Notes under the pieces: model-generated | Told to the model about the DNA's origin: nothing | The model's input: the letters and a program-made list of their open reading frames with translations, nothing else | Databases searched by the model: none | Translations under genes and position numbers: made by a program | DNA from: Bacteroidales bacterium | Lineage (GTDB): Bacteria > Bacteroidota > Bacteroidia > Bacteroidales > UBA932 | Direction: 5' to 3' | DNA length: 32,320 bases | Assembly (NCBI GenBank): GCA_022653735.1 | Contig: JALCSU010000028.1 | Coordinates: forward strand, 1-32,320 | Shown here: piece after piece, positions 1-7,849 of the stretch | How positions within the stretch are numbered: the stretch's first letter is position 1 | Layout of the letters: each line of letters begins with the position of its first letter

Positions 1-880
1 GACCATAATAAAGGACTGCGTTCACTCCCATGAATTGTCCTAGGATGGCTATGGCTGAGCCGAATATGACGGCCTTCAATATGCCTGGCTCCAGCAAAGC
101 CTTCCACTCCGATTTCGTCTCGCCTTGTATGGAAGTCTTAGTGAGGGCAATCTGCTCACTGACGGCATCTGGACTTTTGAATATTCTTAATAATATATTC
201 GATGCTTTATCTTCTCTTCCTTTTACAATCAGCCACCTGGGGCTCTCTGGAATGAAGAATATCACTATGAGGAAGAGCAGGTCTGGGATAGTCTCGCATC
301 CGAGCATGCCTCTCCAGTATTCTGAGTGGAATAGCTTCGCTCCCCAGGTTCCAGATGAGGCGGCATCGTTCGTTGCATTCTTTAAAATGAAATAATTGAT
401 GAGGTAGGCTAGCAAGAACCCTATTGTCACGGCAAGCTGATAAAGTGAGACTAATGTGCCACGTTTTTCGGGAATGGCTATCTCTGATATATAAATAGGG
501 GAGACTATTGACACTACGCCAATTCCGAATCCTCCGATGACCCTGTAGATGACCAGCTGGGAGAAGTCTGCGCAGACGGCGCATCCGATTGCCGAGATGC
601 TGAACATGATGGCTGAAATCAGCATGGTGATTTTTCGTCCAAGGCCGTCGCTCATCATTCCTGCTACCAGCACGCCAGCAATGGAGCCAATAAGGGCACA
701 GCCTACATACCATCCCAATTGCAGGTCGTTTAGCAGAAACTGCTGGCCAACTATAGTAGTCGTGCCTGAGATGACGGCGGTGTCGTAACCGAAAAGAATG
801 CCTCCGAGTGCCGCTACAATAGAAAGAAAGACAACGTAGCCCATGTTTACGCCACGTCCTGTATTGAGAGATGCAGTCAT
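1..880 (-). CDS. MFS sugar:proton symporter (XylE-like), partial, C-terminus outside window
   Basis: Inner-membrane major facilitator of the sugar porter family, expected to import a monosaccharide such as xylose or glucose with protons. Reading the complement from the ATG at 880 gives 293 open codons to the window edge. Family hallmarks appear in order: GYDTAVISG in the first helix, SDGLGRK in the loop after helix 2, a PIYISEIA stretch, PESPRWLI ahead of the central cytoplasmic loop, and GQFMGVNAVLYYG in helix 7, where the window ends. That is about the first 60% of a family member of roughly 470-500 residues. It is divergent from the lipid A cluster, with a 201-bp gap. The substrate cannot be read from what is visible; no sugar kinase or isomerase gene lies on this side. 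The family call is firm. Confidence 0.93.
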   Translation of the reverse strand, partial: MTASLNTGRGVNMGYVVFLSIVAALGGILFGYDTAVISGTTTIVGQQFLLNDLQLGWYVGCALIGSIAGVLVAGMMSDGLGRKITMLISAIMFSISAIGCAVCADFSQLVIYRVIGGFGIGVVSIVSPIYISEIAIPEKRGTLVSLYQLAVTIGFLLAYLINYFILKNATNDAASSGTWGAKLFHSEYWRGMLGCETIPDLLFLIVIFFIPESPRWLIVKGREDKASNILLRIFKSPDAVSEQIALTKTSIQGETKSEWKALLEPGILKAVIFGSAIAILGQFMGVNAVLYYG

Positions 881-1081
881 TTTGCGTTTGTTTTTGCGAA
901 GTTACTTAATATTTTTCATGAAGCCCTAATTAATATTAAAATTTTTCACTAATATATCTATAAATGAAAATTTTTGATTTTTTAGTGATTCTAAACTATC
1001 AAATGCAATCATATTATAGCAAAAATGAAAATTAATTGCTTACTTTGTGGACGATTTCGAACCTTAAGATGTAGAAAGTAC
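881..1081. other. AT-rich divergent intergenic region between the sugar porter gene and lpxD
   Basis: This 201-bp gap separates two divergent genes and must hold both promoters. It is very AT-rich. The best plus-strand match to the Bacteroidota -7 element TAnnTTTG is TTACTTTG at 1040-1047 (7 of 8). I find no convincing -33 TTTG at the right distance. If that element is real, transcription starts near 1054, which would exclude an ATG at 1025 and favour the lpxD start at 1082. No clear minus-strand promoter is seen. Confidence 0.35.
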
Positions 1082-2071
1082 ATGGAATATACAGCAAAGC
1101 AGTTGGCTCAGTTGCTGAAAGGAACGGTTGAGGGAGACCCAGATGCGAAAGTGACGTCTTTCGCCAAGATAGAGCATGGGAAGCCCGGGCAGCTTTGTTT
1201 CTTAGCGAATCCAAAATACGAGCATTACGCATATACTTGCAAGGCTAGCATCCTGCTAGTGAACAAGAGTTTCACTCCTAAAGAAAAGGTTCAGCCTACG
1301 ATGGTGAGAGTTGACGATGCCTACAAGTCACTCGCCGATTTGTTGAAGTATGTCGCTACGAAAAGACGTACGGACAGGAGACACAGAGGCTTTCGCTCGT
1401 CATGGTTCCTTACCACCAAATTCGGTAAGAAGGTTTATCTGGGCAGTCATTCTTACGTTGGGCATCACGCCAGAATCGGTGATCATACAAAGATATACGA
1501 GAACGTTTATGTGGGCGACAACACTAAGATAGGCTCGAACTGCATTATTTATCCGGGCGTAGTGATATATCCCGGAATGGTGATAGGGAACAACGTCATC
1601 ATTCATGCAAATGCCGTAATCGGCTCCGATGGCTTCGGGAACGCACCTCTTAAGGACGGCTCCTGGGAAAAAATCGAACATATCGGAAACGTGGTGATTG
1701 GCGATAATGTAGAGATTGGCGCTTGCACTACGATCGACAAATCCGAGATGGAGTCCACGATTATTGGCAATGGAGTGAAAATTGATAATCTCTGCCAAAT
1801 CGCTCATAACGTGCAGATTGGTGATAACACGGTGATGGCTGCGCAATGCGGCATCGCCGGTTCCACGAAGATTGGCAAGAATTGTGTACTTGCTGGTCAG
1901 GTTGGCATCGCCGGCCACCTAGTCATCGCAGACCATACTACGATTGGCGCGCAAGCTGGCGTAATAGGCAATGTTAAGGAAGAAGGCCAAGTGCTCCTAG
2001 GCTCGCCGTCTCTCCCTTTGAAGAATTACTTAAGAAGCTACGCTGTGTTCAAGAATCAGGGCAAAGACTAG
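1082..2071 (+). CDS. lpxD: UDP-3-O-acylglucosamine N-acyltransferase LpxD
   Basis: Third enzyme of lipid A synthesis: transfers a hydroxyacyl chain from acyl carrier protein to the 2-amino group of UDP-3-O-acylglucosamine, in the cytoplasm. With the chosen start the protein has 329 residues. Residues 1-100 form the uridine-binding LpxD domain; from about residue 115 the protein is a left-handed beta helix built of hexapeptide repeats such as IGDHTK and IGDNVE. The expected catalytic histidine is H242 in QIAHN, with the second conserved histidine H279 in the GIAGH segment. The start at 1082 (MEYTAKQL) matches the usual beginning of the family; an in-frame ATG at 1025 would add 19 residues, including two cysteines, unlike the family. 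First gene of lpxD-lpxC-lpxA; lpxC follows after 19 bp. In this phylum LpxD commonly lies beside lpxC and lpxA. Confidence 0.95.
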   Translation: MEYTAKQLAQLLKGTVEGDPDAKVTSFAKIEHGKPGQLCFLANPKYEHYAYTCKASILLVNKSFTPKEKVQPTMVRVDDAYKSLADLLKYVATKRRTDRRHRGFRSSWFLTTKFGKKVYLGSHSYVGHHARIGDHTKIYENVYVGDNTKIGSNCIIYPGVVIYPGMVIGNNVIIHANAVIGSDGFGNAPLKDGSWEKIEHIGNVVIGDNVEIGACTTIDKSEMESTIIGNGVKIDNLCQIAHNVQIGDNTVMAAQCGIAGSTKIGKNCVLAGQVGIAGHLVIADHTTIGAQAGVIGNVKEEGQVLLGSPSLPLKNYLRSYAVFKNQGKD

Positions 2072-2090
2072 CAGAAAATATTGAGAATAA

Positions 2091-3011
2091 ATGATTCCAC
2101 AGAAACAATCCACTCTGGTCACCGAATATCATTACGAGGGAAAAGGCTTGCATACCGGCAAGGTTTCCCACATGACATTGAAACCGGCTCCTGAGAATAC
2201 AGGAATACTCTTCCATAGGACTGACCTCGGTGAAAATGCGTTCATTAAGCCTCTCGCTGAATATATCACATCGACTTCCCGGAATACTACCATTACAGAC
2301 GGCAAAGTCTCCGTTCTGACGCTGGAGCATCTGATGTCCGCTCTGACGGGAATGGGCGTGGATAACGTCTTGGTTGAACTCGACAATGCCGAGGTTCCTA
2401 TTCTTGACGGAAGCGCAAGATTCTATGTCGATGCTCTGAAAAGGGATGGGCTCAGGCAGCAAGATGCCATGAGGGAATATATCACCTTGGATAAAGAAAT
2501 AATGGTAACCGATGAGAAATCTGGCTCATGGGTTAAGATAACTCCTTCTGAAGAAGTGAGTTATGATGCTACCATCGATTTCGGGTCAAAGGTGCTCGGC
2601 ATACAGGAGGCTCATTGGGACCCTTCCTTGGATTATGCGACTGAAATTGGTTATTGCCGCACGTTCGTATTCCTGCACGAAGTGGCATATCTCTTCCAGA
2701 ATAACCTTATCAAGGGAGGGGATGTGGACAATGCGATAGTGATAGTTGAGCATCCTCTGCCGCAGGATCAATTCGAGAAGCTGAAAACAGTCTTCAACCA
2801 TCCGAATATCTCCGTGAACGAAAACGGATACTTGAATAACCTCGAATTGCATTTTCCTAATGAATGCGGCCGTCACAAGCTGCTGGACCTCATCGGGGAC
2901 GTGAGGCTCTGTGGAGGTTTCATTAAAGGAAAAGTCTCTGCATTCAAGCCAGGTCATTCCATCAATAGCATGCTGACCAAGGCTGTGAGAGAATATGTTC
3001 AAAATAAGTAA
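2091..3011 (+). CDS. lpxC: UDP-3-O-acyl-N-acetylglucosamine deacetylase LpxC, stand-alone (no FabZ domain)
   Basis: Zinc deacetylase that catalyses the committed step of lipid A synthesis in the cytoplasm. The 306-residue protein carries the zinc ligands H80 (in TLEHLMSAL), H262 and D266 (in HKLLDLIGD), and the catalytic H289 (in FKPGHS). The D266-H289 spacing of 23 equals that of the E. coli enzyme (D242-H265). In most Bacteroidota the gene encodes an LpxC-FabZ fusion of about 460 residues; here the frame ends with a TAA at 3009-3011 and lpxA begins 12 bp later, so neither a fused nor an adjacent fabZ exists. The length matches the unfused enzymes of Proteobacteria. No remnant of FabZ is seen, so it was either never fused in this lineage or lost cleanly. 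Function is secure. Confidence 0.95.
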   Translation: MIPQKQSTLVTEYHYEGKGLHTGKVSHMTLKPAPENTGILFHRTDLGENAFIKPLAEYITSTSRNTTITDGKVSVLTLEHLMSALTGMGVDNVLVELDNAEVPILDGSARFYVDALKRDGLRQQDAMREYITLDKEIMVTDEKSGSWVKITPSEEVSYDATIDFGSKVLGIQEAHWDPSLDYATEIGYCRTFVFLHEVAYLFQNNLIKGGDVDNAIVIVEHPLPQDQFEKLKTVFNHPNISVNENGYLNNLELHFPNECGRHKLLDLIGDVRLCGGFIKGKVSAFKPGHSINSMLTKAVREYVQNK

Positions 3012-3023
3012 AATCTAAGAGTC

Positions 3024-3836
3024 ATGAATAATATTTCACCACTTGCATGCGTAAGCAAGAAAGCCATTTTAGGCGATAATATAGAAATCGGTCCTTTCGC
3101 TTTCGTCGATGATGACGTTGAAATAGGGGACGGTTGCAAAATCCTTCCTCACGCTACCATATTCAAATATGTCAAGATGGGGAAGAACTGCGAGATATTC
3201 CCCGGCGCCGTTGTCGGGGCCATCCCTCAGGATCTAAAATACGAGGGTGAGATAACCCATGTGGAGATTGGCGACAACGTCACTATCCGTGAGTGTGCGA
3301 CCATTAACAGAGGCACTAAGGCCAGCGGCAAACTTGTCACCAAAATCGGGGACAACTCACTTATAATGTCATACGTTCACGTGGCACATGATTGCGTGAT
3401 AGGAAAGCATTGCATCCTCGTAAGCTATTCCGGAGTGGCAGGAGAGACGAATGTGGATGACTGGGCGATCCTTGGAGGTGGGGCGAAGGCTCATCAGTTC
3501 TCTAAGATAGGATGTCATGCAATGGTCGGCGGCATGTCGAAAATTAACAAAGACATCCCCCCTTACGTTCTTTGTGGCCGCGATCCTATCTGTTACGCAG
3601 GCGTCAACATCGTCGGTCTCCGCCGTCGTGGCTTCTCCTCAGACGTAATTCGCAATATCAGGGATATTTACGATACTATCTATTTCCAGGGCTACAACAT
3701 CTCGGATGGATGCGCTAAGGTTGAGGCTGGATTCCCTCAGAGCGAAGAGCGCGACACTATCTTGAATTTCATCAAGAACTCTAAGAGAGGCATAATCAGA
3801 GCGAATGATTCCAAGGAAAAAGGCGATATAGAGTAG
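3024..3836 (+). CDS. lpxA: acyl-ACP--UDP-N-acetylglucosamine O-acyltransferase LpxA
   Basis: First enzyme of lipid A synthesis: acylates the 3-hydroxyl of UDP-GlcNAc from hydroxyacyl-ACP. The 270 residues (family about 255-265) comprise a left-handed beta helix of hexapeptide repeats over residues 1-190 and a helical C-terminus. The catalytic histidine is H122 in YVHVAHDC, equivalent to H125 of E. coli. The conserved GVNIVGLRRRGF segment marks the start of the C-terminal domain that helps set substrate and acyl chain contacts. It starts 12 bp after lpxC, and the WbqC-like gene starts 3 bp after it, so the four genes are almost certainly one transcript. Acyl chain length preference cannot be judged from the sequence alone. 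Confidence 0.96.
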   Translation: MNNISPLACVSKKAILGDNIEIGPFAFVDDDVEIGDGCKILPHATIFKYVKMGKNCEIFPGAVVGAIPQDLKYEGEITHVEIGDNVTIRECATINRGTKASGKLVTKIGDNSLIMSYVHVAHDCVIGKHCILVSYSGVAGETNVDDWAILGGGAKAHQFSKIGCHAMVGGMSKINKDIPPYVLCGRDPICYAGVNIVGLRRRGFSSDVIRNIRDIYDTIYFQGYNISDGCAKVEAGFPQSEERDTILNFIKNSKRGIIRANDSKEKGDIE

Positions 3837-3839
3837 GAA

Positions 3840-4517
3840 ATGGCCCTGCTGCTAAGCATAGCTTATATTCCTCCGATCAGCTATTTCGCATTGATAGCTA
3901 GAGGCTTGGTTTTGTCAGCAGACAAAGTCGAGCCTTCTGTCGTATATATTGAAGCTTGCGAGAATTATCAGAAGCAGAGCTGGCGCAACAGATGTCGTTT
4001 TTATGCTTCTGACGGTCCACAGTATTTGAATTTCCCAATCGTCCATGAGGGCTCTCACGAACTGCCGATCACTCAGATAAAGGTCGATTATAAGACAGGA
4101 TGGCTCATTCGCACCGAGCGAGCGATAGTCTCTGCTTACAAGACTTCAGCCTATTTCGACTACTATAAAGATGAGCTATTCTCGATTTTGGATGCCCATC
4201 CAGAAACCCTCTTCGAACTGGACATGGACATATTGCGTTTCTTTCTGGCTAAAACAGGCATCGCAGCTGAAATTAGGTTGACAAATGAATATGTTCCAGT
4301 GGCATCGAGCGCTGAGGCTCTTCCTACTAAGTACGGCTTGGATTACAGGGAAGTACTCCACCCGAAGAGACCAGACAATATCTTGGATGAGCTGGACCTG
4401 AAAAAACCGTACTTCCAAGTCTTCGCCCAGAAGTACGGTTTCGTTTCCAACCTATCTATAATGGACCTTTTGTTCAACGAAGGTCCCGACTCGATACTTT
4501 ATCTAAAGAATATTTAG
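3840..4517 (+). CDS. WbqC-like family protein
   Basis: A 225-residue soluble protein of the WbqC-like family (Pfam PF08889), whose founder is found in O-antigen gene clusters and whose biochemical role is not settled. Typical family segments are the start IAYIPPISYFALI, the ENYQKQSWRNRCRF stretch near residue 43 and the LNFPI segment near residue 61. No signal peptide or membrane helix is evident. Only 3 bp separate it from lpxA, which places it in the lipid A operon and supports a role in lipopolysaccharide or another glycan. Its TAG stop overlaps the stop of the convergent OmpP1 gene by 4 bp (4514-4517), leaving no room for a dedicated terminator. Confidence 0.85.
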   Translation: MALLLSIAYIPPISYFALIARGLVLSADKVEPSVVYIEACENYQKQSWRNRCRFYASDGPQYLNFPIVHEGSHELPITQIKVDYKTGWLIRTERAIVSAYKTSAYFDYYKDELFSILDAHPETLFELDMDILRFFLAKTGIAAEIRLTNEYVPVASSAEALPTKYGLDYREVLHPKRPDNILDELDLKKPYFQVFAQKYGFVSNLSIMDLLFNEGPDSILYLKNI

Positions 4518-6235
4518 AATCTCCAGCCCAGAGTGAGGACAACGTCCCAGCGATCTCTAGAACTCTTGAGAAGAGGTGAATTTGCATCGCTCAAGTAGTT
4601 GATGTATGGGGAGATATATTCATTCGAGTAGCTTGTCAGCCTTCCTGCAAGGTCGCAGAAGAATGAGCCAGGGGAGGAATAGCCGAGTCCGACAGAAAAG
4701 GCATTCAACTTGTGATGCGAGGTGGCTGTCTCGTTACCGGAATCGCTTATATATTGTCCTATAGGGGTAGTCGTATAGTTGTATCCGGCTCGGATTGCAA
4801 TGTCTGCGGCTGGTTTAACTTCCGCTCCTATCCTCAGTGTGTGCGATTTACCCATTAAATCCTTAATGCTAGAGTTTACCGCATCGAAAGTATCGTTGTC
4901 GTACTCGTGATCGTTGTTATTCTTGAATTTCATCAGGCTGTAATTAGTCAGCTCGTAATCTGCGCTAATCATTGCCATTCCAGCGAAAGTGTATGCGAGT
5001 CCAGCATTGAAGATGAAAGGAGAGCGCAGCTTGTAATCGAAATCTCCTTCAGGGGAATAAGCGCTGCCATCGTTCCCTCTATCGCTAAAATGAACATCGG
5101 CGGCGTTCTGCCACTTCTCGTGAACATCGAACAGGGTAGGGGTCTGAATGGCGGCACCCAGACGGAGCCCTCCGCCAGGCCTGGCTATGAAACCGAACTT
5201 CCCATAAACCCCGGTTGCATCCATAGAATAAGAATAACGAGCCCGATAGTTATCGAAATTAATCGTGTAATTGTTGCCGTTATTGTCGGTCAGAACAATT
5301 GGGAAATCAGATGGATTCTGCGCATATTCCTTGAAATATTCGTGATAATTGTAATCTATGGTCGTGATTCCAAGATTTGCTCCAAAGTAGAATACGTCAG
5401 AGATGTTGAAGCCGACGTTAAACACTATGTCATCCTTGCTGCCTGTCACCTTACGCCCGTAGGTCTGATCCAGAGGCCCTCCGATGTGCACGTTATATAT
5501 TCGGTTCCCGTCTTTGTCGTGTTCGTCTGTCGGGGTGAAGACCTCAGTAGCTCCAATATAGCGATAAGCGTATGCCGGGTCATTTGAGTCTCCATAGTTG
5601 CTTATGGCTCCCGCCTGTGCGTTCACAATTGAGGTCCAAGGAGCATAATAACCTCTGTCATCCCCGTGGTAATACGGGTAATCTCCGTCATCGATGCTTG
5701 AACCGTTAGCGTCAAGATAGCCATTCAGAAATCCAGAATTGAAACCTTCTGCAAGGACGGACATGGCTCCAAGGTAACTGGACTTGTCGTTCATTCCCCC
5801 TCCGACGATTTTGTTCAGGAATTTGTTTGTGCTGTTCATGACGACGCCATAGGAAATGCTCTTAAGGCCGCGGTCATTACCCAAATTGAAGTTAATCACG
5901 GCACCGAAATTCGGAATGTTGAATCTGGATATGGAAGAGTTATTCTCGTTAGAGAATTTCCCGTCGCCGTAAGGGCTGTACGAGTTACTCGTGCTGCCGA
6001 AGGAAATGCCCGGAGTGATCGTGAATTGCGAATAACCCATTACCGCCGAGCCTGCAGGGTTGAAGCCGATAGTGCCTAAATCCCCGCCAACTGCAGTGAC
6101 TGCGTTGCCCATGCCGATGGATCTGGCAGTTCCGTAGTAAGTGTTCTGGCTGAATGTATATGCGTCTTGCGCAGTCTGTGCACCTGCGGCGATTGCCGCA
6201 AAAGAGAACAGAGAAATTAGTAATGTCTTTTTCAT
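4514..6235 (-). CDS. OmpP1/FadL family outer-membrane transport protein
   Basis: Predicted outer-membrane beta-barrel of 573 residues from the OmpP1/FadL/TodX family, which moves hydrophobic compounds such as fatty acids across the outer membrane; Bacteroidales members are often labelled hemin receptors without direct proof. Residues 1-19 form a signal peptide ending AAGAQ. The mature N-terminus keeps the family pattern ARSIGMGNAVTAVGGD followed by GFNPAGSA, corresponding to the luminal hatch region. The rest is alternating amphipathic strands ending in WDVVLTLGWRF, with the C-terminal aromatic residue expected for barrel assembly. It lies 50 bp downstream of the low-complexity lipoprotein gene on the same strand, with no good promoter between, so the two are probably cotranscribed. 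The substrate is unknown. Confidence 0.88.
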   Translation of the reverse strand: MKKTLLISLFSFAAIAAGAQTAQDAYTFSQNTYYGTARSIGMGNAVTAVGGDLGTIGFNPAGSAVMGYSQFTITPGISFGSTSNSYSPYGDGKFSNENNSSISRFNIPNFGAVINFNLGNDRGLKSISYGVVMNSTNKFLNKIVGGGMNDKSSYLGAMSVLAEGFNSGFLNGYLDANGSSIDDGDYPYYHGDDRGYYAPWTSIVNAQAGAISNYGDSNDPAYAYRYIGATEVFTPTDEHDKDGNRIYNVHIGGPLDQTYGRKVTGSKDDIVFNVGFNISDVFYFGANLGITTIDYNYHEYFKEYAQNPSDFPIVLTDNNGNNYTINFDNYRARYSYSMDATGVYGKFGFIARPGGGLRLGAAIQTPTLFDVHEKWQNAADVHFSDRGNDGSAYSPEGDFDYKLRSPFIFNAGLAYTFAGMAMISADYELTNYSLMKFKNNNDHEYDNDTFDAVNSSIKDLMGKSHTLRIGAEVKPAADIAIRAGYNYTTTPIGQYISDSGNETATSHHKLNAFSVGLGYSSPGSFFCDLAGRLTSYSNEYISPYINYLSDANSPLLKSSRDRWDVVLTLGWRF

Positions 6236-6285
6236 TTTGTTCGTATTATAGAATAAATTTAGGAAGGTATCTATAATTACTGCTG

Positions 6286-7695
6286 TTACCTTCTGCCGCC
6301 GCCGCCACGTGAACCGCCTCCAGACGATCCTCCTGAACTGCGTCCGCCACCGAAAGATCCGCCTGACGAACCTCCGGAACTCCTGCTATAGCTGCTACTG
6401 GAGCTTGAGCTTCTGCTGTAACTGCTGCTGGAGCTTGAGCTTCTGTCATAACTGCTTGAATTATTATAGCCTCCGCTGCTCCTAGTGGAATATGACGAGT
6501 TGCTTGGAACTGAGACAGAAGACCTTGAGGTCGATGGCCTGGAATAAGTCTGAGAGCTTGTTGTAGAGCCTCCTGAATAGCTAGGCCGGCTGTAACTCGT
6601 GGCTGTGCCATTGCCTGATCTGTAAGAAGCAGACCTTCCAGAATAGGAAGACCCGGCAGCCGAGCTGCGAGCCACAGAACCTCTAGTAGAATAAGAACTC
6701 ATAGGCGTTCTTGTCACAGAAGTCGCTGATGTTCTCTTGCTTATTGCGGATCTGCTGTTCGAAGCTCTTGAATATGTTGAACTGTTAATGGACGAGGATG
6801 ATGATGTGCTTGAAGACCTTACGGATGATGAAGCACCTGAAGTCCTGACTGCGCCAGACCTGGAGATATTCCCAGACCTGGTAACCTGAGGAACTGACGA
6901 TCTGGTGGAATATCCTGACCGAGGCATTCCATAAGTCGTAGACGAGCCTATGCCAGAGCGAGATGAAGAGCCCGTAGCGTAATTTCTAGGCGTATGTACT
7001 CTGGAAGCAAAGCCATGACCGAAGTCGTCGTGCCAGTAGTGATGATGGTAATATGGATCGCCATACCAGCCCCATCCTCCATACCAGCCGCCGTACCATC
7101 CGCTATAGTACCAAGGATCCCAATACCAAGGGTCATAGAACCAAGGATCATAGAATCCTATCGAGAAACCGCCCCAAGGGCCACCCCAGCCCCAGCTCCA
7201 TGAGAACCCATAATTCCAAGGCCTGTAGTACCAAGGATCGTAGTACCATCTGTTATAGTACCAAGGAGAATATCCCCAGTAATATGGAGAGTACATAGGT
7301 CCGTAATACCAAGACGATGCGTACCATGGCTGATACGCATACCAAGTATCCCATGAGTTGTCATACAGAGTCACGGTAGTGTTGCTGCCGTTAAGAGATA
7401 TCTTAGCAGTCCTGTCCGTAGGAATGAAAAGGGTATCGACCTTCTCTCCGCTTTTCATGAAAATCGGGGAGCTTTTAGTCTTTGCTACAAGTGGATCTGT
7501 ATCCGTTGTCTCCACCTGCACGGCTTGATTATTTTGCTCTTTAGCCTCTGGCTTCAGAATATTATCTGTAGAGGAGTAATAGACTCCGTCCTGATACCTC
7601 TGGTGGGAGGCGTTAGAAGCATACTGCGCTGCCGAACCGCACGAAGTCAGTGCCGCAAGGAGCGTCGAGATGATTATTAATGTGCGTGTTTTCAT
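6286..7695 (-). CDS. lipoprotein with Trp/Tyr-rich, Ser-rich and Gly-rich low-complexity segments; function unknown
   Basis: I do not recognise a catalytic domain. The 469-residue protein starts with a lipoprotein signal: lipobox L16-T17-S18-C19. Residues 20-110 look foldable, with a short beta-rich stretch (VDTLFIPTDRTAKISL). Residues 115-222 are dominated by Trp, Tyr, Gly, Pro and Asp, with recurring DPW(Y/F)Y units and a short HHHYWHDD segment. Residues 240-440 are Ser-rich with regularly spaced Arg and Tyr; residues 440-469 are Gly/Ser/Arg. The residues after Cys19 (GSAAQY) are not acidic, so the known acidic surface-export signal of Bacteroidota lipoproteins is absent. It precedes the OmpP1/FadL gene by 50 bp. 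A strong AGGAGGT site lies 6 bp before the ATG. Possible roles, all inference: structural coat, aromatic ligand binding, or support of the neighbouring barrel. Confidence 0.75.
   Translation of the reverse strand: MKTRTLIIISTLLAALTSCGSAAQYASNASHQRYQDGVYYSSTDNILKPEAKEQNNQAVQVETTDTDPLVAKTKSSPIFMKSGEKVDTLFIPTDRTAKISLNGSNTTVTLYDNSWDTWYAYQPWYASSWYYGPMYSPYYWGYSPWYYNRWYYDPWYYRPWNYGFSWSWGWGGPWGGFSIGFYDPWFYDPWYWDPWYYSGWYGGWYGGWGWYGDPYYHHHYWHDDFGHGFASRVHTPRNYATGSSSRSGIGSSTTYGMPRSGYSTRSSVPQVTRSGNISRSGAVRTSGASSSVRSSSTSSSSSINSSTYSRASNSRSAISKRTSATSVTRTPMSSYSTRGSVARSSAAGSSYSGRSASYRSGNGTATSYSRPSYSGGSTTSSQTYSRPSTSRSSVSVPSNSSYSTRSSGGYNNSSSYDRSSSSSSSYSRSSSSSSSYSRSSGGSSGGSFGGGRSSGGSSGGGSRGGGGRR
6383..6442 (-). 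repeat. two 30-bp tandem repeats coding for a Ser-rich decapeptide
   Basis: Units at 6383-6412 and 6413-6442 differ at only a few positions and are followed by a degenerate third start. On the minus strand they encode repeated SSSSSSYSRS near the C-terminus of the lipoprotein. The unit is a multiple of three, so gain or loss of copies keeps the frame. Confidence 0.8.
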
Positions 7696-7701
7696 ATATT
7701 G

Positions 7702-7708
7702 ACCTCCT
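7702..7708 (-). promoter_or_regulatory. strong Shine-Dalgarno sequence for the low-complexity lipoprotein gene
   Basis: On the minus strand the leader reads AGGAGGT, then six bases, then ATG at 7695. This is a seven-base match to the usual anti-Shine-Dalgarno sequence at an optimal distance. None of the other starts I examined in the window has an equivalent site, as is usual for Bacteroidota. It fixes the start of the lipoprotein. Confidence 0.7.
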
Positions 7709-7734
7709 GTATTTTAATAATAATTCTTAACTTC

Positions 7735-7808
7735 GCACCTGTCAAAGGTGCAAGGATTCGAATCTTTATCGATTCTAATCAAGAACAAAATCCATACCTT
7801 GTGGATTT
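7735..7808. promoter_or_regulatory. cluster of inverted and direct repeats between the lipoprotein gene and proS
   Basis: The 154-bp divergent gap (7696-7849) holds three symmetrical elements. GCACCT/AGGTGC at 7735-7740 and 7746-7751 gives a six-bp stem with a five-base loop. GATTCGAATC at 7755-7764 is a perfect palindrome, repeated with one change as GATTCTAATC at 7771-7780, 16 bp apart start to start. AAATCCA/TGGATTT at 7788-7794 and 7802-7808 gives a seven-bp stem with a seven-base loop. They could be operators for either gene or RNA structure in a leader. A weak proS -7 candidate, AATTTTTG, lies at 7828-7835. No regulator can be named. Confidence 0.4.
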
Positions 7809-7849
7809 CTTGCATAAATATAGGTTGAATTTTTGAATTTTAGTAAAAT

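Noticed and set aside
1025..1081. Longer LpxD start adding 19 residues
   Set aside because: The added residues (with two Cys and several Arg) do not resemble the family start, while MEYTAKQL at 1082 does; a possible -7 box also lies inside the extension.
4907..5587. Plus-strand open frame of 226 codons inside the OmpP1 gene
   Set aside because: Antisense shadow; the Val/Ile-rich product mirrors the Asn/Asp/Tyr-rich barrel on the real strand.
6246..6611. Minus-strand open frame of 121 codons overlapping the lipoprotein's 3' end
   Set aside because: Frame-shifted reading of the Ser/Gly repeats; Ala/Gln-rich product without signal or domain.
7735..7770. tRNA-like fragment: a 17-base hairpin like an anticodon arm, followed by GGATTCGAATC like a T arm
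   Set aside because: Position 33 of the supposed anticodon loop is G instead of T, there is no variable loop, the T stem does not pair, and no acceptor or D arm is present. Better read as separate inverted repeats.
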